Of a stretch of 64,000 bases of DNA, positions 58,960 to 64,000 are shown piece by piece. Every line of letters begins with the position of its first letter. The stretch's first letter is position 1. The notes beneath the pieces were generated by a model. The model was given only the letters and a program-made list of their open reading frames with translations. It did no database searches and was not told the origin of the DNA. Location of the stretch: NCBI GenBank assembly GCA_033794685.1, contig JARAYZ010000001.1, one strand, 5' to 3'. The position numbers were made by a program, and so were the translations under genes. Source of the DNA: Lentzea sp033794685 (GTDB taxonomy: Bacteria > Actinomycetota > Actinomycetes > Mycobacteriales > Pseudonocardiaceae).

Positions 58960-59514
58960 CTAGTTGACGAGGACGTCGATCTGAGGTCCGAAGTCCGAGG
59001 GCGGGCCCCAGGTGGGGTCCACGATCACGCGGGTGGCGACGACCTTGTCCACGCCCTGTTCGGCGAGGTACTGGCGGAGCAGGCCCGCTCGTTCCATCGC
59101 GAGGACGTCGCAGCGGTGTGACGCCGTCTCGCCGTTCCACGCGTGCGCGATCAGCGTCACCGAGCCGGTGGCGTTGCGCAGCACGCTGGCCAGCGACCGG
59201 CGCACCTCCTCGCCGCGGCCCACGAGGGAGGCGGTGCCCGGCGCGAACGTGATGCCCTTGACGGCGTGTGAGGTGAAGAGCTCTCGCACTGCCTGCTGGG
59301 CGACGGGCGCGGACACCAGGATCGGGGCGGGCGGCTCCATCCGCAGCGGCGCCACGAAGTCGGAGACCGGGACCGGGCCCGCGAGCACTGCCGGTACGGC
59401 GGGTGACGACGACAGCGCCGTCTCCAGTTCGTCGCCGTAGACGGAGAAACCGAACGCCGTCACCGAGGCCGGGACCATCAGCGCGCCCACGAGCAGCGGG
59501 ACCCAGCGCTTCAT
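58960..59514 (-). CDS. Secreted OmpA-like protein
   Basis: 184 residues. Signal peptide or N-terminal anchor (KRWVPLLVGALMVPASVTAF), then a linker and an OmpA-like domain: GITFAPGTASLVGRGEEVRR, SVTLIAHAWNGETASHRCDV, LAMERAGLLRQYLAEQGV. The family binds peptidoglycan diaminopimelate; the exact contact residues are changed here. Its ATG at 59514 overlaps the coiled-coil gene stop by 4 bp, and it precedes the repeat membrane gene by 11 bp. Confidence 0.82.
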   Translation of the reverse strand: MKRWVPLLVGALMVPASVTAFGFSVYGDELETALSSSPAVPAVLAGPVPVSDFVAPLRMEPPAPILVSAPVAQQAVRELFTSHAVKGITFAPGTASLVGRGEEVRRSLASVLRNATGSVTLIAHAWNGETASHRCDVLAMERAGLLRQYLAEQGVDKVVATRVIVDPTWGPPSDFGPQIDVLVN

Positions 59515-60464
59515 GACGCGGCCACCTGCTGTTCCGGGATGTGCACCGGCGCCACGCGATCGGCGGCCACGGACAGCGCGGCCCGGGCGGCGGACAGTTG
59601 CGAGTGGACGACTCGGCGCAGCTCTTGCAGTTCGTCGGTGCGGTCGGCGACCTCGGCCAGGCGGCGGTGGGCCTCGCGGCACGCCATCTTCACGACGAAC
59701 TCCGAGCGGGCCCTCGCCAGGGCCTCCTGCTCCTGCAGGTGTTGCGCGGCCTCGTTGCGGCGCCGAGTCATCGTGAGTTCGAAGAACTGCTGGGCCTTCT
59801 CGCGCTTGCGTTCGGAGTCGGCCTCGATCGAGTTGCACTGGAGCGCGGTCTCCCGCAGCAGCCTGTCCGCGTCGATCTGGGCCTGCTCGACGGCCTCGGC
59901 GCACTCGCGCTCCACCTCGTCGGCGCGCTGGCGGTGCTGCGCTTCGAGGTCGGTGCAGCGGCGTTCCATCTCCAGCTCACGTCGTTCCATCGCGGCGGCG
60001 CGGGTGGCGCAGTCCTGACGGGACGCGTAGAGCTCGGACTCGGCCTCCGCGCGCATCGCGGCGGATTCGCGCTCGGCGTCGGCGCGCAGCGCGGCCATCT
60101 CGACGTCGGTGCGCGCGCGGAGGTCGGTGCACTCGCGCTCGGCCTGCAGGTGCATCTCCGCCGTCTCGTCCTCGGCGAGGCGGAGCATGCGATGCATCCG
60201 TTCCGTGGCGCTCGCGTGCGAGCCGGAGGTGGTCTCCAGGCGCTCGATCCTGGCGCGCGCCTCCTCCAGGTCCTGGCGCGTCATTTCCAGCAGCTTGCGC
60301 AAATCCGCCGCCTGCGCCAGGGCTTCGGCCCGGTCGAGACTCGTGAAGCGCAGCTGCTCCTCGAGATTCTCGATGTGCTCGATGACCTGACGTCGATGAA
60401 AACCTCGGTACACAACGTCGAAACCGGCGTGCAGCGGAACTAGTTCCTGCTCTTTTGCGCCCAT
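59511..60464 (-). CDS. DivIVA-like coiled-coil protein
   Basis: 317 residues. An N-terminal DivIVA-like segment (FDVVYRGFHRRQVIEHIENLEEQL) is followed by a nearly continuous coiled coil to about residue 280 (alternating Arg/Glu/Ala, for example AALRADAERESAAMRAEAES), and a short hydrophobic tail. DivIVA relatives mark cell poles and curved membrane in actinomycetes. ATG at 60464 is used, with GTAGGTG upstream; a GTG at 60470 is an alternative. It heads an operon with the OmpA-like and repeat membrane genes. Confidence 0.82.
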   Translation of the reverse strand: MGAKEQELVPLHAGFDVVYRGFHRRQVIEHIENLEEQLRFTSLDRAEALAQAADLRKLLEMTRQDLEEARARIERLETTSGSHASATERMHRMLRLAEDETAEMHLQAERECTDLRARTDVEMAALRADAERESAAMRAEAESELYASRQDCATRAAAMERRELEMERRCTDLEAQHRQRADEVERECAEAVEQAQIDADRLLRETALQCNSIEADSERKREKAQQFFELTMTRRRNEAAQHLQEQEALARARSEFVVKMACREAHRRLAEVADRTDELQELRRVVHSQLSAARAALSVAADRVAPVHIPEQQVAAS

Positions 60465-60779
60465 GGTCACCTACTCACTCAACCGGGCTGAAGATTGTGC
60501 GAGCTTACCCACGGCCGATGGGGCCAACCAGCGTCGAAAGTGGACGGACAGCGATGATGTAACACGTGGAATAATGCCCCTTTCCTGCGCAAACAGGGCT
60601 TCCCTAGATCAACACCAAACAACGTCCAGTCACCCGATTGTGTCAACTAGGGCGCCATTCCGGGGTGTTCACTCCGTGCGTTCGCCGTGCACGGAAAGCA
60701 ACCACTCAGGCCTAGATCACACGAATTGCCTTCCATCGGTCGTGGCTACTTCGATCACCCTTCGTTAACCTTCTCGTTC
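60465..60779. promoter_or_regulatory. Divergent intergenic region without a gene
   Basis: 315 bp between the coiled-coil operon (minus) and the DegV gene (plus). It is AT-richer than its surroundings. For the plus gene, TAACCT lies 8 nt before GTG 60780; I could not fix a good minus promoter. No ORF with gene-like codon use was found. Confidence 0.5.
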
Positions 60780-61622
60780 GTGTCCTCACGAGTAGCCGTC
60801 GTCACCGACTCGACCGCGTCACTCCCGGCCCGTCTGGCGGACCGGTTCAACATCATCACGGTCCCGATGCAGCTCAAGATCGGGTCAGAACTGATCGACG
60901 AGGCCTACGTGCCGACCGACAGGCTGCTGCAGGCGATGGAGGCGCAGATCCCCATCACGACGCAGCCGCCGGCACCGGACGCGTTCTTCTGGGCCTACCA
61001 GGACGCGTGGGCCAAGGGCGCGGAGACGATCATCTCGGTGCACGTGACGCACAAGCTCTCCCCCGCGACCGACGCGGCGAAGGTGGCCGCCGCCAAGTCG
61101 CGCGTGCCGGTGTTCATCGTGGACTCGCACTCGTCGGGCATGACCCTCGGCTTCGCGGCGCTCGCGGCCGCGCGGATCGTGCAGAGCGGTGGCAACGTCC
61201 AGAACGCGCGCGGTGTCGCCGAGCAGCGCGGTCGCGACGCCAACGTGCTCATCTACGTCGACACCCTGCACTACCTGCGCCAGGCCGGACGGGTCAGCGC
61301 GGCGGCGAAGCTCTTCGGCGACGCGCTCTCGGTGAAGCCGCTGCTCACGGTCGTGGACGGCGAGGTGGAGCCGTTCGACAAGGTCGTCGGCCGCGACCGG
61401 GCACTGGCGAAGCTCGTGGACAAGGCCGTGGCCCTCGCCTACGGCCGCAACGTCGACCTCGCGGTCGAGCACTTCGCGGCCGAGAAGGACGGCCACGAAC
61501 TGCTCCAGATGCTGCAGAAGCGGATCCCGCACGCCCGTGACGTCGTGTTGACGCAGGTCAGCGCGGCGATCGGCGCGAACGTGGGACCGGGCGCGCTGGC
61601 CGTCACCGTCTCACCGTTCTGA
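60780..61622 (+). CDS. DegV family fatty-acid-binding protein (second copy)
   Basis: 280 residues, a paralogue of the gene at 55943, with TDSTASLPARLADRF, VHVTHKLSPATDA, YVDTLHYLRQAGR and GANVGPGALAVTVSPF. GTG at 60780 is chosen because TAACCT lies 8 nt upstream and earlier frame sequence is not protein-like. Having two DegV copies within 5 kb suggests different lipid partners. No kinase gene is nearby. Confidence 0.92.
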   Translation: MSSRVAVVTDSTASLPARLADRFNIITVPMQLKIGSELIDEAYVPTDRLLQAMEAQIPITTQPPAPDAFFWAYQDAWAKGAETIISVHVTHKLSPATDAAKVAAAKSRVPVFIVDSHSSGMTLGFAALAAARIVQSGGNVQNARGVAEQRGRDANVLIYVDTLHYLRQAGRVSAAAKLFGDALSVKPLLTVVDGEVEPFDKVVGRDRALAKLVDKAVALAYGRNVDLAVEHFAAEKDGHELLQMLQKRIPHARDVVLTQVSAAIGANVGPGALAVTVSPF

Positions 61623-61627
61623 GCCGG

Positions 61628-62263
61628 TCAGAGGTCCGCGACCTCCTCCGCGAGGAGGAGGCCCGGGTCGAACCCCATCGGCGTGAGGTGCCCGGCGAGC
61701 TCGAGTGAGAGCACGCCCTGCAGACGCGTCCAGAACGACAGCGCGCGGTGCACCGTCGGCGACGACGCCGGAAGCGCGCCCGCCCAGCCGCGGTCCATGC
61801 TCAGGAAGACGTCGAACGGGCTCTGCGGCGCGTCTTCCGCCGAGCCGCAGACCTCCAGCAGCACCGCCAGGATCTCGTTCGAGATCGCGGTGATGTCGTC
61901 GGGCGCGTGGTAACCGGGCACGGGCGTGCCGTAGATGAGCAGGTAGCGCTGCGGATCGCTCAGCGCCCACTCCCTGATGACCGCGGCGAGCGCCACGACC
62001 GTGGTGCCGGCCTCGTGCGCGGCGCGGACCGTGTCGGCGAGGCTGCGGTAGGCGTCCCGGATGAGTGCGGTGATCAGCTCGTCGCGCCCGGCGAAGTACC
62101 GGTAGAGCGCGGGCCCGCTCATGCCCATCTCCTTGGCGATGGCGTTGAGTGACAACGCTGTCACCCCGGCTGCGGCGATCTGCTCCCACGCGTGCCGCTT
62201 GACCTCGTCGCGCACCTGGGCCCGGTAGCGCTCGCGCGGCTTCTGCACCGACTCTGCCGTCAT
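61628..62263 (-). CDS. TetR family regulator
   Basis: 211 residues. The N-terminal helix-turn-helix is VTALSLNAIAKEMGMSGPAL then YRYFAGRDELI; the C-terminal ligand domain is of the WHG type. It is divergent from the small membrane gene at 62384; the AGTTAGA palindrome and a promoter lie between, so it probably represses that gene and itself. The ligand is unknown. Confidence 0.93.
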   Translation of the reverse strand: MTAESVQKPRERYRAQVRDEVKRHAWEQIAAAGVTALSLNAIAKEMGMSGPALYRYFAGRDELITALIRDAYRSLADTVRAAHEAGTTVVALAAVIREWALSDPQRYLLIYGTPVPGYHAPDDITAISNEILAVLLEVCGSAEDAPQSPFDVFLSMDRGWAGALPASSPTVHRALSFWTRLQGVLSLELAGHLTPMGFDPGLLLAEEVADL

Positions 62264-62287
62264 GGTTAGACCCTCTCACATTCGTTA

Positions 62288-62317
62288 TTGACACTCACGC
62301 TGCCTTCAGCTTAGCTT
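62288..62317 (+). promoter_or_regulatory. Promoter of the TetR-controlled membrane gene
   Basis: TTGACA (62288-62293), 18-bp spacer, TAGCTT (62312-62317). The transcript would begin near 62324, just before the palindrome at 62332, so a bound repressor would block elongation or initiation. Confidence 0.65.
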
Positions 62318-62331
62318 CTGCATGTCACAAA

Positions 62332-62348
62332 AGTTAGAGCTTCTAACT
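62332..62348. promoter_or_regulatory. TetR operator candidate
   Basis: AGTTAGA-GCT-TCTAACT, a perfect 7-bp inverted repeat with a 3-bp centre, in the gap between the TetR gene and the membrane gene. Confidence 0.7.
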
Positions 62349-62383
62349 CCAGCTACTGCCACTAACGAACGAGGGAGCCCGTC

Positions 62384-62731
62384 ATGACCACGACCAGCAC
62401 CAACACCACGCACCCGTCGAAGTCCGTCCTGGTGGCGGCCTGGGCCGCACCCGTGATGGTGATCGGCAAGTTCGGCCTGCTGTCCGGCATCCCGATCGCC
62501 GTCGTGCTCGTCGCGAGCCTGCGCAAGGGCCGGTCCAAGGCGCTGCGCTGGTGGTCGGGAGCGCTCACGCTGGCCTACGCGACACCGTTGACGATGTGGC
62601 TGGCCGGGCCGAGCGAGGCACCGAGCCTGTCCAAGTACATGGACACCACGACGACCGCGGCGCTCGCCGCCGCCGGAGTCGCCACCGCCATCGCACACCA
62701 GGTAGTTCGCCGGCGGACTACTCACAAGTAA
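62384..62731 (+). CDS. Small membrane protein under TetR control (115 aa)
   Basis: Three hydrophobic helices (residues about 16-46, 57-74, 91-106) with a Thr-rich hydrophilic N-terminus and a basic C-terminus (VVRRRTTHK). No family is assigned. Spacing and the shared palindrome make it the most likely target of the adjacent TetR regulator. It may take part in export or membrane stress response; this is inference only. Confidence 0.78.
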   Translation: MTTTSTNTTHPSKSVLVAAWAAPVMVIGKFGLLSGIPIAVVLVASLRKGRSKALRWWSGALTLAYATPLTMWLAGPSEAPSLSKYMDTTTTAALAAAGVATAIAHQVVRRRTTHK

Positions 62732-62741
62732 CCTGGCGGGC

Positions 62742-63470
62742 GTGACCCTCCCCCTGACCGGCGAACGCACGGTGCCCGGTATCGCGGAAGAGAACTACTG
62801 GTTCAGGCGCCACGAGGCTGCGTACTTGCACCTCATCGGCCACTGCGCGGACGCCGTCGTGCTGGAGGCGGGCTGCGGCGAGGGCTACGGCGCGCAGCTG
62901 ATCCGCACAGTGGCGCGCCGGGTGATCGCCCTCGATTACGACGAGTTGACCTCCCAGCACGTGTCGCGCGCGTACCCACAACTCGACGTGCTGCGGGGCA
63001 ACCTCGCCACCCTGCCGTTGCGCGACGGCAGCGTCGATGTCGTGGCGAACCTGCAGGTCATCGAGCACCTGTGGGACCAGGAGGGGTTCCTCGCGGAGTG
63101 CCTGCGGGTGCTGCGTCCCGGCGGGAAGCTCATCGTGACGACGCCGAACAGGATCACCTTCTCGCCCGGCCAGGACACCCCGCTGAACCCGTTCCACACC
63201 AGGGAACTCGCACCGTCCGAACTGGACGAGATGCTGCGCGGCGCAGGTTTCCGCGTTGACGAACTGACGGGACTGCGTCACGGACGGAGGCTTGACACGC
63301 TCCTGAACGGACAGATCATCAACGCACAGGTCGAAGTCGCCCTGTCCGGTGCGCCGTGGCCGGTCGAGCTCAAGGAGGCTGTGGAGTCGGTGACGGTGGA
63401 GGACTTCGACATCACCCCTGACGACATGGACGCCTGCCTCGACCTCGTGGCCGTGGCGGTGCGCCCGTGA
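62742..63470 (+). CDS. SAM-dependent methyltransferase
   Basis: 242 residues, class I fold: motif I VLEAGCGEGYGAQL, acidic motif II ALDYDELT, motif IV VVANLQVIEHLWD, and the post-motif LRPGGKLIVTTPN. Its position directly before a GH57 gene matches the M. tuberculosis pair (Rv3030-Rv3031) of the methylglucose lipopolysaccharide locus, so it may methylate that polysaccharide or its precursors. GTG at 62742. The stop overlaps the GH57 start (GTGA). Confidence 0.88.
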   Translation: MTLPLTGERTVPGIAEENYWFRRHEAAYLHLIGHCADAVVLEAGCGEGYGAQLIRTVARRVIALDYDELTSQHVSRAYPQLDVLRGNLATLPLRDGSVDVVANLQVIEHLWDQEGFLAECLRVLRPGGKLIVTTPNRITFSPGQDTPLNPFHTRELAPSELDEMLRGAGFRVDELTGLRHGRRLDTLLNGQIINAQVEVALSGAPWPVELKEAVESVTVEDFDITPDDMDACLDLVAVAVRP

Positions 63471-64000
63471 CGGCCAAGACTTCCGAGGGCACGTTCTGCC
63501 TGGTCCTGCACAGCCACCTGCCCTGGCTCGCGCACCACGGCGCATGGCCGGTCGGTGAGGAGTGGCTCTACCAGGCGTGGGCGCACTCGTACCTGCCCGT
63601 CGTGGACATGCTGCGCCGGTTCGCCGAAGAGGGCCGCCAGGACGTCCTGACGCTCGGCATCACCCCGATCCTGGCCGCGCAACTGGACGACCCGTACTGC
63701 CTGCGCGGCATGCACGACTGGCTCGGCAACTGGCACCTGCGCTCGCACTTCGCCGGGGAACGGCTGCCGGAGCTGTCCGCCTACGAGCACCGCGCGTCCT
63801 CCTGGGCGCTCGACAGGTTCGAAAGCCAGTGGCGGCACGGGTTCTCGCCGGTCCTGAGGTCCCTTGTGGACTCCTCAACGATCGAACTGCTCGGCGGTCC
63901 GGCCACGCACCCGTTCCAGCCGTTGCTGGACCCTCGGGTGCGGGCCTTCGCGCTGCGGACCGGCCTGGACGACACCGCGCTGCGCGTCGGCCGTGCGCCG
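63467..64000 (+). CDS. Glycoside hydrolase family 57 protein, cut by right edge
   Basis: 178 N-terminal codons are visible. The opening TFCLVLHSHLPWLAHHG is the GH57 N-terminus with the first active-site His, followed by EEWLYQAWAHSYLPVVDMLR and TLGITPILAAQL. GH57 members are alpha-glucan branching or debranching enzymes; the homologue in this position makes branches on the polymethylated polysaccharide. GTG at 63467 is coupled to the methyltransferase. The gene continues past 64000. Confidence 0.9.
   Translation, partial: MTAKTSEGTFCLVLHSHLPWLAHHGAWPVGEEWLYQAWAHSYLPVVDMLRRFAEEGRQDVLTLGITPILAAQLDDPYCLRGMHDWLGNWHLRSHFAGERLPELSAYEHRASSWALDRFESQWRHGFSPVLRSLVDSSTIELLGGPATHPFQPLLDPRVRAFALRTGLDDTALRVGRAP

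Overview
The window is high-GC actinobacterial DNA. I read it as a member of the Pseudonocardiaceae, perhaps close to Lentzea, Saccharothrix or Actinosynnema; that placement is an inference from gene style. Supporting it are the strong third-position GC bias, many GTG starts, leaderless promoters of the form TAnnnT followed about 7 nt later by the start codon, ATGA/GTGA overlaps, and a gene order that follows the Mycobacterium tuberculosis stretch from serA1 through ilvCNB, gatBAC, ligA, trmU, iscS-like, the acyltransferase pair and fixAB to the methylglucose lipopolysaccharide genes. Insertions of secreted enzymes and small proteins interrupt that backbone. I saw no tRNA, rRNA or CRISPR array.

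Left third (1-22 kb). A secreted subtilisin cut by the left edge is followed by serA. The branched-chain amino acid genes come next: ilvB-ilvN-ilvC on the minus strand behind a leader peptide rich in Leu and Val codons and an attenuator hairpin, and ilvD on the plus strand. After these come small membrane and redox proteins, a dehydrogenase and hydrolase pair, a sugar-dehydrogenase-like lipoprotein, a LysR regulator divergent from a JAMM/SnoaL/VOC three-gene unit, and a secreted zinc carboxypeptidase.

Middle (22-42 kb). A TPR-CHAT caspase-like protease lies downstream of a small Cys/His-rich protein with a hairpin between them. The gatC-gatA-small membrane gene-gatB operon makes Glu/Asp-tRNA amidotransferase. 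ligA sits in a cluster of acetyltransferases and small hypothetical genes. Two secreted enzymes follow: a lysozyme-like protein with a beta-propeller-like tail, and a GH9 cellulase-like enzyme with its own palindrome.

The 42.4-44.5 kb segment is the most disturbed. A chitinase promoter with two DasR-type (dre) sites, a start codon and part of a signal peptide survive on the left, and the last hundred codons of a GH18 chitinase survive on the right. Between them is an IS605-type element with an intact tnpB, its right-end omega-RNA region and a frameshifted tnpA remnant. Just beyond the chitinase terminator is a 21-residue peptide with eight cysteines and a strong ribosome binding site.

Right third (44.6-64 kb). 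Here are a thioesterase, membrane proteins, a threonine-dehydratase-like enzyme, mnmA with a cysteine desulfurase (tRNA thiolation), an MFS exporter, an olsB/olsA-like pair (ornithine lipid synthesis), etfA/etfB, two DegV paralogues, and a three-gene envelope operon (DivIVA-like coiled coil, OmpA-like secreted protein, membrane protein with a Pro/Glu repeat). A TetR regulator with its palindrome in a divergent promoter follows. The window ends with a methyltransferase and a GH57 enzyme that match the start of the polymethylated polysaccharide locus; the GH57 gene is cut by the right edge.
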